From assembly GCF_003012345.1 (NCBI RefSeq), contig NZ_PVRV01000019.1:124001-188000 (forward strand): a DNA stretch of 64,000 nucleotides. The letters run 5' to 3'. A program made the position numbers and the translations under genes. This document shows positions 1 to 8,743 of the stretch, piece by piece. The stretch is from Phytohalomonas tamaricis. Its GTDB lineage: Bacteria; Pseudomonadota; Gammaproteobacteria; Pseudomonadales; Halomonadaceae. A model generated the notes under the pieces. The model saw only the letters and a list, made by a program, of their open reading frames with translations, was not told where the DNA came from and searched no databases. How positions within the stretch are numbered: position 1 is the first letter of the stretch; each line of letters starts with the position of its first letter.

Positions 1-75
1 CAGAAAGCGAAAGATCGCCAGCCGGGTGCCTTGAGCCAGGGCACCAAGCGCGGCGAGCGCCTGTGTCGTTTCCAT
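1..75 (-). CDS. arsR: ArsR-family metalloregulator, N-terminal fragment cut by the window edge
   Basis: Reading leftward from the ATG at 75, 25 codons are present before the window ends. They encode METTQALAALGALAQGTRL and then AIFRFL, the typical opening helix of the small winged-helix ArsR/SmtB repressors, in which an ALAxxTRL stretch precedes the DNA-binding helices. The gene is divergent from arsH with 84 bp between the two starts, the usual arrangement in which an As(III)-sensing ArsR represses the ars genes. The metal-binding cysteines and the recognition helix lie outside the window, so the family call rests on this short segment plus the neighbour. Confidence 0.7.
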   Translation of the reverse strand, partial: METTQALAALGALAQGTRLAIFRFL

Positions 76-159
76 GTTATTAAAACCATTGAGATGACTG
101 AACGAGCACTATAGCAGTTCTGCTTCGACGGATACCCTTACTCTTGATGAGGAGTCTTC

Positions 160-882
160 ATGTACGACGATTTACCAAATCTGCTGCCTGAGCATCTGAC
201 GCTGGCAGGCAACCATGAGCTGGTAGCGCAAGCAAAAGCCCGTCCGCCACGTATCCTGCTGCTTTACGGCTCGCTGCGCGAGCGCTCCTACAGTCGTCTG
301 ATGGTCGAGGAGGCTGCGCGCCTGCTGCACATGTTCGGCGCCGAGACGCGCATTTTCGACCCGCGCGGCCTGCCACTGCCCGACGAGGAGAATGCCGAGC
401 ATCCCAAGGTGGTCGAACTGCGCGAACTGTCGCAGTGGTCGGAGGGCCAGGTGTGGTGCAGTCCTGAGCGCCACGGCAACATCACCGGCGTGTTCAAGAG
501 TCAGATTGACTGGCTGCCGCTGTCATTGGGCGGCGTGCGCCCGACACAAGGCCGTACCTTGGCTGTGATGCAAGTGTGCGGCGGCTCGCAGTCGTTCAAC
601 GCAGTCAACGCAATGCGCATATTGGGACGCTGGATGCGTATGGTCACTATCCCTAACCAGTCATCGGTACCCAAGACATTCAACGAGTTCGACGAGCAAG
701 GTCGGATGAAGCCGTCACCCTACTACGATCGCATCGTTGACGTGATGGAAGAGCTGATCAAGTTCACTCTGCTGCTGCGCGAGCATGACGCATTCCTGAC
801 TGATCGTTATTCGGAACGCAAGGAAAGCCCCGAAGCGTTATCCAAACGCGTCAATCAGGCCACATCTGCGCCGGACCGTTAG
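160..882 (+). CDS. arsH: ArsH, NADPH-dependent FMN reductase of the arsenic resistance system
   Basis: The 240-residue flavodoxin-like protein has the ArsH phosphate-binding loop [13 protein letters not shown] at about residues 35-47. It also has the conserved stretches around [18 protein letters not shown] and [13 protein letters not shown] that shape the FMN and NADPH sites. ArsH proteins are cytoplasmic tetrameric flavoproteins that oxidise trivalent organoarsenicals or reduce azo and quinone compounds. The start at 160 follows GAGGAG with a 5-nt spacer. The gene lies opposite an arsR start and is convergent with the next gene, so other ars genes, if present, lie to the left of the window. 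Length and motifs match the family closely. Confidence 0.93.
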   Translation: MYDDLPNLLPEHLTLAGNHELVAQAKARPPRILLLYGSLRERSYSRLMVEEAARLLHMFGAETRIFDPRGLPLPDEENAEHPKVVELRELSQWSEGQVWCSPERHGNITGVFKSQIDWLPLSLGGVRPTQGRTLAVMQVCGGSQSFNAVNAMRILGRWMRMVTIPNQSSVPKTFNEFDEQGRMKPSPYYDRIVDVMEELIKFTLLLREHDAFLTDRYSERKESPEALSKRVNQATSAPDR

Positions 883-902
883 CGTCAGGTAAAACGGCCC
901 GC

Positions 903-1943
903 TCAGGCACCGTGCCGAGGCATTGGCGGCAGGCGGTACTCGATCGCCGCGAAACCACCTTCATCACTCTGCGCACGGGCAAAAGCGATCAATCGGTCGT
1001 CGCGTAGTTCAAAGCCATGACGACGGCCCTTGAGCGGCAGAGCAAAGACGTCACTCAGCACGCCACGGCCGTCGGAGGCGGCCAGTACGCGCTGATGGGC
1101 GTCAAGCAGCAGAATGCGACTCACTGCGCGCTCATCTTCGCTCAGCTTGACGCTATCGAGAATGGCGCGCGCCTGCGGCGTCCAGTCGAAAAAACAGGCC
1201 AGCACGCCGACCGGTTTGCCGTCGCGCTCACCACCCTCACGGATGGCAGTGGCATAGGTGCCTACCGCAGCGTTATCGAGAGTAGGCTGACGCATCACCT
1301 CGGCCACGCTGAATTGATCACCGTTGGCCGTGTTGAGCGCCTTGCGAAACCACATGGCATTGACCATGTTGGCGGTTTGGGTACGCGGATAGCGCTCCGG
1401 CCGGCCAGTAGCAACCACCCGGCCACGTGTATCGAGCACCCAGACGTCAAGATAGAGGCCATAGGTGCGCAAGATAGTGGCCAGACGACGCTGCGCCTGG
1501 CGCCGCGTACCGTCCGTACCTTCCCGCGCCGCATCTACTATCCGACTGTCCGTTGCCCACCAACGCACGTCGCTGGCACGCGCACTCAGGCTGCGCTCAG
1601 CCAGTTCGACCGCGCTGGCGGCGAGATCAGCCAGCCGTGCGCCGCGAAACGAGGTCAGCATGGCGCTGCCCGCCTGCTCGATCTCGTGCAGATGACCGTC
1701 GATGGATTGACGCAGCGCGGTGGCGACACTGCGGATCTCGGCGGACACCGTCCCCAGTTCCTCGGCAAGCACGCCGAAGCCGGCGCCGCTCTGCCCGGCG
1801 TGGGCGGCCTCAATGCGCGCATTGAGCGAAAGAATATGGGCGCGACGCGTAATCGCCTCGATCAGCTCGACCTTACTGCGCGTCGCATTGGAAATGTCAT
1901 AGGCCAGGCCGAGGATATCGTCTTGCATCTGGTTCACCGCCAT
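903..1943 (-). CDS. Soluble methyl-accepting chemotaxis-like protein with C-terminal Cache-type sensor
   Basis: This 346-residue protein has no membrane segment or signal peptide. Residues about 20-75 match the hairpin tip of chemoreceptor signalling domains (ILSLNARIEAAHAGQSGAGF then GVLAEELGTVSAEI), which contacts CheA and CheW. From about residue 140 onward the sequence resembles an extracellular-type Cache/PAS sensor (LDVWVLDTRGRVVATGRPER, WFRKAL, DWTPQARAIL). Signal domain first and sensor last is the reverse of ordinary receptors, and only one short helical hairpin is present, so adaptation helices may be absent. It is convergent with arsH and no chemotaxis gene is adjacent. The start lacks a strong ribosome binding site, so a few residues at the N-terminus are uncertain. 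Confidence 0.75.
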   Translation of the reverse strand: MAVNQMQDDILGLAYDISNATRSKVELIEAITRRAHILSLNARIEAAHAGQSGAGFGVLAEELGTVSAEIRSVATALRQSIDGHLHEIEQAGSAMLTSFRGARLADLAASAVELAERSLSARASDVRWWATDSRIVDAAREGTDGTRRQAQRRLATILRTYGLYLDVWVLDTRGRVVATGRPERYPRTQTANMVNAMWFRKALNTANGDQFSVAEVMRQPTLDNAAVGTYATAIREGGERDGKPVGVLACFFDWTPQARAILDSVKLSEDERAVSRILLLDAHQRVLAASDGRGVLSDVFALPLKGRRHGFELRDDRLIAFARAQSDEGGFAAIEYRLPPMPRHGA

Positions 1944-2109
1944 TCAGGAAAAAACGCGGCGAGATCCAGCAGCAGACTACACAAAAGAAAGCGCCCGGAC
2001 CGCCGCGAGGGCTGTCTGGGCGCAGAATACAAAAAGAGTATCAGCGATGATTAGGCCGGAACGATGCCCTGCCTCGCAAAGGCTGAATCGGCAAAATTAC
2101 GCACAATAT

Positions 2110-3549
2110 CTAGCGACCGGGATTCGCGGCTACGGATACAGTCGACCGTGGCTTAGCCTTACGCTTCTGGTGCGGGAAGAACACGCCGTCCTTCAGGTCC
2201 TGCTCAATATCTTCTAGCGTGCGACCGTTGGTTTCAGGCACATAACGCAGTACGAACAGCACCGCCAGCACCGAAATTGCGCCGTAGAGCCAAAAGGCAT
2301 ACGCCGCACCGAGCGCGCTGACCAGCGACAGCGTGGTCAGGGTGACCAGTAAATCGAAGCCCCAATGGCTGAAAGCGCCTACGCTGGCCCCCTTGCCGCG
2401 CACGAATAGCGGATAAACTTCTGCGTTGATCAACCACAGGCAAACCCCGAAGCTACAGTTGAGCGCCATATAGATGCCCAGGCAGGCGACCAGCAGCCAC
2501 TGCCCTGGCCCGGCCTCAGGCGCACCACCGAGAAACAGCCAGCCCATAACGCCCAGGGCGACAGCAGAGCCCGGCACCATCATCAGCAGAAAACGGCGAC
2601 GGCCGATGCGGTCGACGAGCAAAATACCGAGAATGGTGCTCAGGTTGATCAATACCGCACCGCCGATCGTCGCCAGCACGGCGGCCTGATCGCCAAAGCC
2701 GGCCTGACTGAGAATGGTCGGTGCATAGTAGATGATTGCGTTATTGCCAGTGATTTGCGAGAACATCGCGATGCCCGCACCGGCCACCAACGCCGGACGC
2801 ACCCACGGTTGGAACAGATCACGCCAAGTGCCCTCTGGACGGTTGGACACGGTCTTGATCTCGTCGAGTTCGGCACGCGCCTTGTCATGACTGGAACGCA
2901 CACGATTGAGGATCGTCAGCGCTTCGTCCTCACGATTTTTGGAGAGCAGCCAGCGCGGGCTCTCCGGCAATACCAGCATGCCGAGCATCAGAATCACCGC
3001 AGGTACCACACCCAACCCAAACATCCAGCGCCATTGCTCACCCAAAGCATACCCGGTCAGGTAGGCGACCAGAATGCCGAACACCACCATGAACTGGAAC
3101 ATCACCACCAGCTTGCCACGGTGCTTGGGCGGCGTGACCTCAGCGATATAAACGGGAATGATCTGGGTGGCGCTACCTGCAGAAAGGCCAAGGATGAAGC
3201 GCGAAAGCACCAAGATCGCCACGTTAGGCGAGGAAGCCGAAAGAATCGATCCCACTGTAAAGACGAAGCCTACCAGCATGATAGAACGCCTACGCCCGAT
3301 CCGATCAGAAATAGGACCGGTTCCTACACAGCCAATCAATGCACCGAAGATAATCGCACCGGTCACGATCTGCTTGAGCGTGTCATCAAGCACAAACTGC
3401 TTGGACAACCCCAACAGCGCAACACCAATGATGCCGGTGTCATAACCAAACAAAAGTCCACCAAGTGCAGCGATGATCGAGACCATCACTACCAGGGCCC
3501 CTCCCTTCATTCCCTTTGTTGCAGCCCCATTGTCCACACGTGTGGTCAT
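2110..3549 (-). CDS. Sugar porter family MFS transporter (sugar/H+ symporter)
   Basis: The predicted protein has 479 residues and twelve hydrophobic segments. It carries sugar-porter signatures: GGLLFGYDTGIIG near the N-terminus, DRIGRRRSIM after helix 2, PESPRWLL before the central loop, DRIGRRRFLLM after helix 8, and PETNGRTLEDIE after helix 12. These place it with XylE, GalP and AraE type inner-membrane proton symporters. An upstream in-frame start would add 34 hydrophilic residues, but the ATG at 3549 has AAGGAG with an 8-nt spacer and gives the usual length. It is the last gene of the polyol region on the same strand and probably brings in a pentose, hexose or polyol as a second uptake route. 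The substrate cannot be read from sequence. Confidence 0.9.
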   Translation of the reverse strand: MTTRVDNGAATKGMKGGALVVMVSIIAALGGLLFGYDTGIIGVALLGLSKQFVLDDTLKQIVTGAIIFGALIGCVGTGPISDRIGRRRSIMLVGFVFTVGSILSASSPNVAILVLSRFILGLSAGSATQIIPVYIAEVTPPKHRGKLVVMFQFMVVFGILVAYLTGYALGEQWRWMFGLGVVPAVILMLGMLVLPESPRWLLSKNREDEALTILNRVRSSHDKARAELDEIKTVSNRPEGTWRDLFQPWVRPALVAGAGIAMFSQITGNNAIIYYAPTILSQAGFGDQAAVLATIGGAVLINLSTILGILLVDRIGRRRFLLMMVPGSAVALGVMGWLFLGGAPEAGPGQWLLVACLGIYMALNCSFGVCLWLINAEVYPLFVRGKGASVGAFSHWGFDLLVTLTTLSLVSALGAAYAFWLYGAISVLAVLFVLRYVPETNGRTLEDIEQDLKDGVFFPHQKRKAKPRSTVSVAANPGR

Positions 3550-3788
3550 GCTCAATGCTCCTTGTCTTAACGACTCCACCCAAAATTCATGCGGATTGAC
3601 TTTTAGCTGTATCGATTCAGCAATTGAGTTGAACTTGCTGCTCAATATCACTTACCGTGCGGCCTGCTTTTACTTAGTCACCTGTTTCATCGGCGATAAG
3701 CAGCGAATAACCTGCCAACAGGCAGCATAACGCCGATTACCCGCTAATGCCTCACCTTACCTCTTAGACAAAGGTCAAATACAGCATC

Positions 3789-4445
3789 TTACTGCTCACC
3801 TTCCGGTGCGGCGATACTGAAACACTCGCTGCCCCAACGCAACTGACACCCAGCCCTGTCGCGTCCGCTAGCGATCAGCTCGGCGTTGGGCTGGTCGGTC
3901 AGGCGAATCCACTCTGTCGCCTGCTCCGATGTCCGGCCAAAGCGCACGTGGCGGGCCAGCAGCCGTTCATGTCGCAGCGCCTCATCGACGTCGAGATACC
4001 ATACTTCATCGAGCAGAGCGGCGATGTTCGCCCAGGGCTCTCGATCCAGCAGCAGATAGTTACCTTCGGTAACCACTAGCTTGACATGCGGCTCGATCGC
4101 AATGCTGGCCGCAATCGGCTCCTCGATATCACGATAAAAGCCCGGCGCATAAACAGTCTCATTCTGCCCAGCGCTACGCAACCGCTTGAGCAGCGCGCGA
4201 TAGCCGAAAGCGTCGAAGGTATCCGGTGCTCCCTTGCGTTCGGCACGGCCCAGCCGCTTGAGCTCACGGTTGGAAAGGTGAAAGCCGTCCATCGGCACGA
4301 TCTGCGCTTGTGGCCCTAACGCATCAACCAGCGCCTCGGCCAAGGTAGATTTGCCTGCGCCAGGCGGTCCGACAATACCCAGCATCTGCCGCGAATCGCC
4401 ATTCATCAATTTACGCGCCTGTTCGATCAACTCCGCAGCTAGCAC
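3789..4445 (-). CDS. P-loop kinase of the phosphoribulokinase/uridine kinase superfamily (FrcK/YggC-like)
   Basis: Walker A is GPPGAGKST at about residues 26-34, followed by VPMDGFHLSN and a Walker-B-like LVVTEGNYLLL, the pattern of the YggC/FrcK branch of small sugar or nucleoside kinases. Homologues sit in sugar transport operons (FrcK in the rhizobial fructose operon), and here it occupies the place of fructokinase in Pseudomonas mtl operons. It could phosphorylate the fructose made from mannitol, but this is inference. The start is taken as GTG at 4445, because AAGGAG lies 7 nt upstream; an ATG at 4475 is in frame but falls directly after the U-tract of the tal terminator and has no ribosome binding site. 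Product 218 residues. Confidence 0.8.
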   Translation of the reverse strand: MLAAELIEQARKLMNGDSRQMLGIVGPPGAGKSTLAEALVDALGPQAQIVPMDGFHLSNRELKRLGRAERKGAPDTFDAFGYRALLKRLRSAGQNETVYAPGFYRDIEEPIAASIAIEPHVKLVVTEGNYLLLDREPWANIAALLDEVWYLDVDEALRHERLLARHVRFGRTSEQATEWIRLTDQPNAELIASGRDRAGCQLRWGSECFSIAAPEGEQ

Positions 4446-4476
4446 AAAGGCGCTCCTTATCCGGGACGTGGACATT

Positions 4477-4503
4477 AAAAAGCCGGACGTAAAGCCCGGC
4501 TTT
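4477..4503 (-). terminator. Intrinsic terminator of tal, immediately before the kinase gene
   Basis: On the minus strand AAAGCCGG pairs with CCGGCTTT across a 9-nt loop and runs into a U-tract (TTTTTA). It lies 28 bp past the transaldolase stop and 32 bp before the GTG start of the kinase, so it would separate or attenuate the two. Confidence 0.8.
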
Positions 4504-4531
4504 CACTTACTCAAACAAGACTAACTAGCGC

Positions 4532-5482
4532 TTACAGACGCTTGGCGATCAGGCCTTCAAGCTTGTCCTGATCTTCGGCGAAGCGACGAATGCCTTCAGC
4601 CAGCTTATCGTTGGCCATTGCATCCTGATTGTGTTCCCAGCGGAACTCGGCTTCGGTCATCGGTTCGAGTTTTTTAGTGCCCTCGCCTTCATCCGAAACC
4701 TTGCGCTCAACGTCACCTTCATTCGAGGCCAGCTCTTCAAGCAGTGCCGGTGAAATGGTCAGGCGATTGCAGCCAGCCAGCGCCAGCACCTGTCCAATGT
4801 TACGGAAGCTCGCGCCCATCACCACCGTCTTGTAGCCGTAATCGCTGGCGTACTTGCACACGCCGCGCACGAACTTGACGCCCGGATCATCCTCGGCGCC
4901 ATAATCCTGACCCGTTTCCTTCTTGTACCAGTCAGTGACACGGCCTACAAAAGGTGAGATCAAGTAGACACCGGCCTCGAAGCAAGCACGCGCCTGGGCG
5001 TCGGAAAACAGCAGCGTCAGGTTGCAGCGAATGCCTTCTTTTTCGAGCACCTCGGCGGCACGGATACCTTCCCAGGTCGAGGCCAGCTTAATCAGCACCT
5101 TTTCCTTGGGAACGCCACGCTTCTCGTACAATTCTACAATCTGACGCGCCTTGGCCATGCTCGCTTCTTGGTCGAAAGAAAGCTTGGCCGATACTTCTGT
5201 TGATACCACGCCCGGTACAATACCGGCGATTTCGCTACCGATCGCGACAGAAAGCTTATCGAGCGCCAGCGCAACCTGCTGCTCTTTATCACTTACTTCC
5301 TGCTTGACTTCGGCCAGCGTTTCTTCGATTAAAGACTGATAGCCTTCAAGGTCGAAAGCCTTGAGAATCAGCGATGGGTTGGTTGTCGCATCGTGAGGCT
5401 GATATTTCCTGATCGCATCAAGATCACCGGTATCGGCAACTACCATGGAGTACTGCTTCAGCGCTTCCAGCTGCGTCGTCAT
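4532..5482 (-). CDS. tal: Transaldolase, TalB type
   Basis: The 316-residue enzyme transfers the dihydroxyacetone unit from sedoheptulose-7-phosphate to glyceraldehyde-3-phosphate in the non-oxidative pentose phosphate pathway. The family signature [12 protein letters not shown] is at about residue 30, the Schiff-base lysine lies in [12 protein letters not shown] at about 130, and [19 protein letters not shown] and [16 protein letters not shown] follow. Length equals E. coli TalB (317). The ATG at 5482 has AAGGAGG 5 nt upstream; a longer in-frame start would add 20 non-homologous residues. A TATAGT element lies at 5523-5528 and two direct TCACATGA copies 14 bp apart lie just upstream, so it may have its own promoter. 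It handles the pentose phosphates produced by the xylulokinase encoded next to it. Confidence 0.95.
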   Translation of the reverse strand: MTTQLEALKQYSMVVADTGDLDAIRKYQPHDATTNPSLILKAFDLEGYQSLIEETLAEVKQEVSDKEQQVALALDKLSVAIGSEIAGIVPGVVSTEVSAKLSFDQEASMAKARQIVELYEKRGVPKEKVLIKLASTWEGIRAAEVLEKEGIRCNLTLLFSDAQARACFEAGVYLISPFVGRVTDWYKKETGQDYGAEDDPGVKFVRGVCKYASDYGYKTVVMGASFRNIGQVLALAGCNRLTISPALLEELASNEGDVERKVSDEGEGTKKLEPMTEAEFRWEHNQDAMANDKLAEGIRRFAEDQDKLEGLIAKRL

Positions 5483-5662
5483 TACCGCCTCCTTCACATG
5501 AATTCTGTCACATGACACATCACTATAGTGTGCCTGACTCATGGCGCTGAGCCCATGCCCGATACGCCATGACAGTGTTTCTTCCCCTTAACATCAGGGT
5601 CATATCCTATTTTTCAACGTGTTCACGCCATGAATTTTGGCGTTATGGCCTCGACAACGCGT

Positions 5663-7174
5663 CTATTTTCGTCTGGCGCTGAAATACTCGGGATAGCAAT
5701 TTTCGAGCGTGTCGAGATAGTGAGTATAAACCTCTTCATAGCGTGTGACGTCTTCAAGTTGCGGTCGAGTCACGGTATCCGCTTCAAGCTGTACTGATTG
5801 ATGACACAACGCCTCCAATGTACACGCCTCCCCTTGCTGGCGACGTTCACACCACGCGGCCTGAAGCGCCGCGCCCAGCGCAGCCGCTTCGGTCACGGTC
5901 GGACAGGCCAGCTCAACGTTCATCACGTCAGCTACCATCTGCCGCCAGACCACGCTTTTCGCGCCACCCCCAATCAAGCGTACGCGCTCAGGCTTGGCGG
6001 TCAGCTCACCCAACAGATCAAAACCGAAGCGCAGCCCGAACGTGGCTCCCTCCATCACCGCACGGCACAGATTGCCTGCCGTAAAATTGTAGCTCGAAAG
6101 CCCCAATAGGCTACCCGTTGCCTCGGGCAGCGCCGGTACTCGTTCGCCGTTAAAGAACGGCAACACAGTGATACCGCCTGCCCCGATTGACGCATGTTGA
6201 GCATGGGCGGTGAAGGCATCGAGATCGAGACCGAGCAATTCACGCACCTGAGTCGTCGCCGAGGTGACATTCATGGTGCAGATCAGCGGTAGCCAGCCAC
6301 CATGACTGGAGCAGAAGTTCGCCACCAATCCATCATCGGAAATCGCCGGACGTTCGCTGGAAGCGTAGACCGTACCGGAGGTGCCAAGGCTCAGCGTCAC
6401 CGTGCCGGGGGCGATATTGCCGGTGCCGATCGCGCCCATCATGTTGTCACCGCCGCCGGATGAGACGATGACACCATCACTGAGGCCAAGCCGCTGAGCA
6501 ATTTCACGACGCACAGTCCCGGCCGGTTCATCAGGGCCGATCAAGCGCGGCAGCACGCGTCCCGGGTCAAGCTCCGGCGCAATGATCGAAAACGCCTGTT
6601 CGTGCCAGCGGCGCGTACGGGTATCGAAGTAGCCAGTACCTGAGGCGTCGCCATACTCGGCGACTCGCTCGCCGGTCAGGTAGAAATTGAGGTAATCGTG
6701 AGGCAGCAAAAGGGTAGCGGTGCGATCAAACGCGTCGCGGTGATGCTTGCGTAGCCAACTGATTTTGGAAGCGGTATAACCGGTCTGCAGTGCTACGCCG
6801 AGCGTATCGAGACAGCCCTGCTCACCGCCCAGCGCCTCGGTCAGCGCGGCATTTTCACGATGTGATTCTGTGTCGCACCACAGCTTGCCGGGGTAGACCG
6901 GTACGCCTGAAGCATCGAGGGCGACCATGCCATGCTGCTGACCGGATACGCCGATTGCCCGCACATCGCCCGCGCTGACGCCAGCGTCTTCGAGCGCACG
7001 TGCAAAGGCCGCCTCGAAGGCATCGATCCACCACTGCGGCTGCTGTTCACGCCGGCCATTGTCGCCGCTGATCATCGAATGAGGACTGGTGCCCTCACCG
7101 AGGATGCGCAGACTTTCCGGCTCAAGCACCACGACCTTGGTGCTCTGGGTGCCACAATCTACCCCGATGTACAT
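5663..7174 (-). CDS. xylB: Xylulokinase (MtlY/XylB, FGGY family)
   Basis: This 503-residue FGGY carbohydrate kinase has the N-terminal phosphate motif GVDCGTQSTK at about residues 4-13, GVSGQQHGMVALD at about 80, LLPHDYLNFYLTG with the catalytic aspartate, SGGGDNMMGAIGTG with TLSLGTSGTV for ATP binding, and RLIGGGAKSVVWRQMVADV near the C-terminus. XylB enzymes convert D-xylulose plus ATP to xylulose-5-phosphate. Placed 38 bp after the polyol dehydrogenase, it fits a route in which D-arabitol is oxidised to D-xylulose, as for MtlY in the Pseudomonas mtl operon. A different pentulose or hexulose substrate cannot be ruled out. Confidence 0.93.
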   Translation of the reverse strand: MYIGVDCGTQSTKVVVLEPESLRILGEGTSPHSMISGDNGRREQQPQWWIDAFEAAFARALEDAGVSAGDVRAIGVSGQQHGMVALDASGVPVYPGKLWCDTESHRENAALTEALGGEQGCLDTLGVALQTGYTASKISWLRKHHRDAFDRTATLLLPHDYLNFYLTGERVAEYGDASGTGYFDTRTRRWHEQAFSIIAPELDPGRVLPRLIGPDEPAGTVRREIAQRLGLSDGVIVSSGGGDNMMGAIGTGNIAPGTVTLSLGTSGTVYASSERPAISDDGLVANFCSSHGGWLPLICTMNVTSATTQVRELLGLDLDAFTAHAQHASIGAGGITVLPFFNGERVPALPEATGSLLGLSSYNFTAGNLCRAVMEGATFGLRFGFDLLGELTAKPERVRLIGGGAKSVVWRQMVADVMNVELACPTVTEAAALGAALQAAWCERRQQGEACTLEALCHQSVQLEADTVTRPQLEDVTRYEEVYTHYLDTLENCYPEYFSARRK

Positions 7175-7212
7175 GGGCTATCCTTTTCGCTGGCTCAAGA
7201 AGTTGGGTAAGG

Positions 7213-8682
7213 CTAGACCACGGCCTCGACCGTCGCCCTCGCCCCCTTGTCATGCAGCAGGACAAGCGCATGCGTATAGGCGGCGACAAAACGCTCGTCG
7301 TCGATCAGATCGCCGAACACCTCGCGATTGGCAATGAACGCCGTCGGCTCCTCGTGATTACGTTGAGCGATCACAATCAACTCGTCCTTAATACGGTCGA
7401 CAATCTCGATCGGCTCACCCTGCTCGTCGACACCTTCGGCATAGCGCGCCCAGCTCGCCACCACCGCTGCGCTGCGCTTGATTTCGCCGCCGCGAGCAAG
7501 CTGTGCGCGGATTACCGGCACTAGCCACTTGGGAATACGGTCGGAGCTTTCAGCGCACAGCCGCGCCAGAGTGTCCCTGATCTCGGGGTTGGAGAAACGC
7601 TCGATCAGGGTGTGCTTGTAAACATCGAGATCGACGCCCGGCACCGGCGACAGCGTCGGTGTCGCCTCCTCGTTCATGTAATTGAGCAGAAAATCGGCGA
7701 ACAGCGTGTCCTGGCAGACCTCGTGGGCATAGCGATAGCCGGCGAGATAGCCGAAGTAGGTCAACGCCTGGTGACTGGCATTAAGCAGACGCAGCTTCAT
7801 CAGCTCATAGGGCTCGACGTCGTCAACGACCTGCACGCCGACATCTTCAAACGGCGGGCGGCCCTGGTTGAAATGATCCTCAAGCACCCACTGGGTGAAT
7901 GGTTCGCACACCACCGGCCAGGCGTCGTCAATGCCGAAACGCCGCTTGACCTCTTCACGGTCGGCGTCGGTGGTCACCGGTGTGATGCGATCGACCATCG
8001 AGTTGGGAAAGTGCACTTGTGCTGCCATCCACTCGCCGACCTCGGGGTTCTTGCGCCGCGCATAAGCCGTAAACATCTTCTTCGCCACGTCGCCGTTACC
8101 CTGGATGTTGTCACACGACATGATCGTGAACGGGGCCATGCCACGTTGCTTGCGACGCGCCAGTGCTTCGGTGATCAACCCGAAGGTAGTCTTCGGAACC
8201 GCGCCGGGTTCAAGGTCGTGAACGACATCGGGATGGGCGAAGTTGAACTCACCGGTAACGTGATGGAAATTGTAGCCACCCTCGGTTACGGTCAGTGAAA
8301 CAATACGCGTCTCGGCAGCGGCCATCTTCTCGATCACCGCCTCGGGATCGTCCGGTGCAAACAGATAATCAATGATCGAGCCGATCACGCGTGGCTCGTA
8401 GCTACCGTCAGCATGCTTGACCACTAGCGTATAAAGACCATCCTGCGCCTTCATCACCTCCTGCATGCGGCGATCCGGCGCCATCACACCAACGCCGCAG
8501 ATCCCCCACTCAAGCGCCTTGCCTTCGCTCATCAGCGCATCGAGATACATCGCCTGATGGGCACGGTGAAAGCCGCCGACGCCAAAATGCACAATGCCGG
8601 CCTGAACCTCAGAACGGTCATATTTCGGGGTGGCGACCTCGTTATCAAGCGTGCCGAGCGTCTGGGCGTTGAGCAACTGCAT
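7213..8682 (-). CDS. mtlD: Polyol (mannitol) 2-dehydrogenase, long-chain MDR type
   Basis: The 489-residue protein belongs to the NAD-dependent mannitol dehydrogenase family, which oxidises mannitol to fructose, sorbitol to fructose and arabitol to xylulose. The N-terminal dinucleotide motif HFGVGGFHRAHQAMYLD is at about residues 32-48. The catalytic lysine, asparagine and histidine lie in MKLRLLNASHQALTYFGYL at about 295-315, and MSCDNIQGNG and NSMVDRITP are also family signatures. The ATG at 8682 has AGGAGG with an 8-nt spacer; a GTG two codons upstream is only 2 nt from that site. It follows the ABC importer genes by 61 bp and probably performs the first step after uptake. Confidence 0.93.
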   Translation of the reverse strand: MQLLNAQTLGTLDNEVATPKYDRSEVQAGIVHFGVGGFHRAHQAMYLDALMSEGKALEWGICGVGVMAPDRRMQEVMKAQDGLYTLVVKHADGSYEPRVIGSIIDYLFAPDDPEAVIEKMAAAETRIVSLTVTEGGYNFHHVTGEFNFAHPDVVHDLEPGAVPKTTFGLITEALARRKQRGMAPFTIMSCDNIQGNGDVAKKMFTAYARRKNPEVGEWMAAQVHFPNSMVDRITPVTTDADREEVKRRFGIDDAWPVVCEPFTQWVLEDHFNQGRPPFEDVGVQVVDDVEPYELMKLRLLNASHQALTYFGYLAGYRYAHEVCQDTLFADFLLNYMNEEATPTLSPVPGVDLDVYKHTLIERFSNPEIRDTLARLCAESSDRIPKWLVPVIRAQLARGGEIKRSAAVVASWARYAEGVDEQGEPIEIVDRIKDELIVIAQRNHEEPTAFIANREVFGDLIDDERFVAAYTHALVLLHDKGARATVEAVV

Positions 8683-8743
8683 GTGCACTTCCTCCTGATA
8701 AGGTAAATAGCAATATGACGAATTAGCAACAGACGCTGGTTAC

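Noticed and set aside
1017-2054. 345-codon open frame on the plus strand
   Set aside because: It is antisense to the chemoreceptor-like gene, which has clear domains; no ribosome binding site or family match.
2755-3570. 271-codon open frame on the plus strand
   Set aside because: It is antisense to the sugar symporter gene and its translation is low-complexity His/Arg-rich without motifs.
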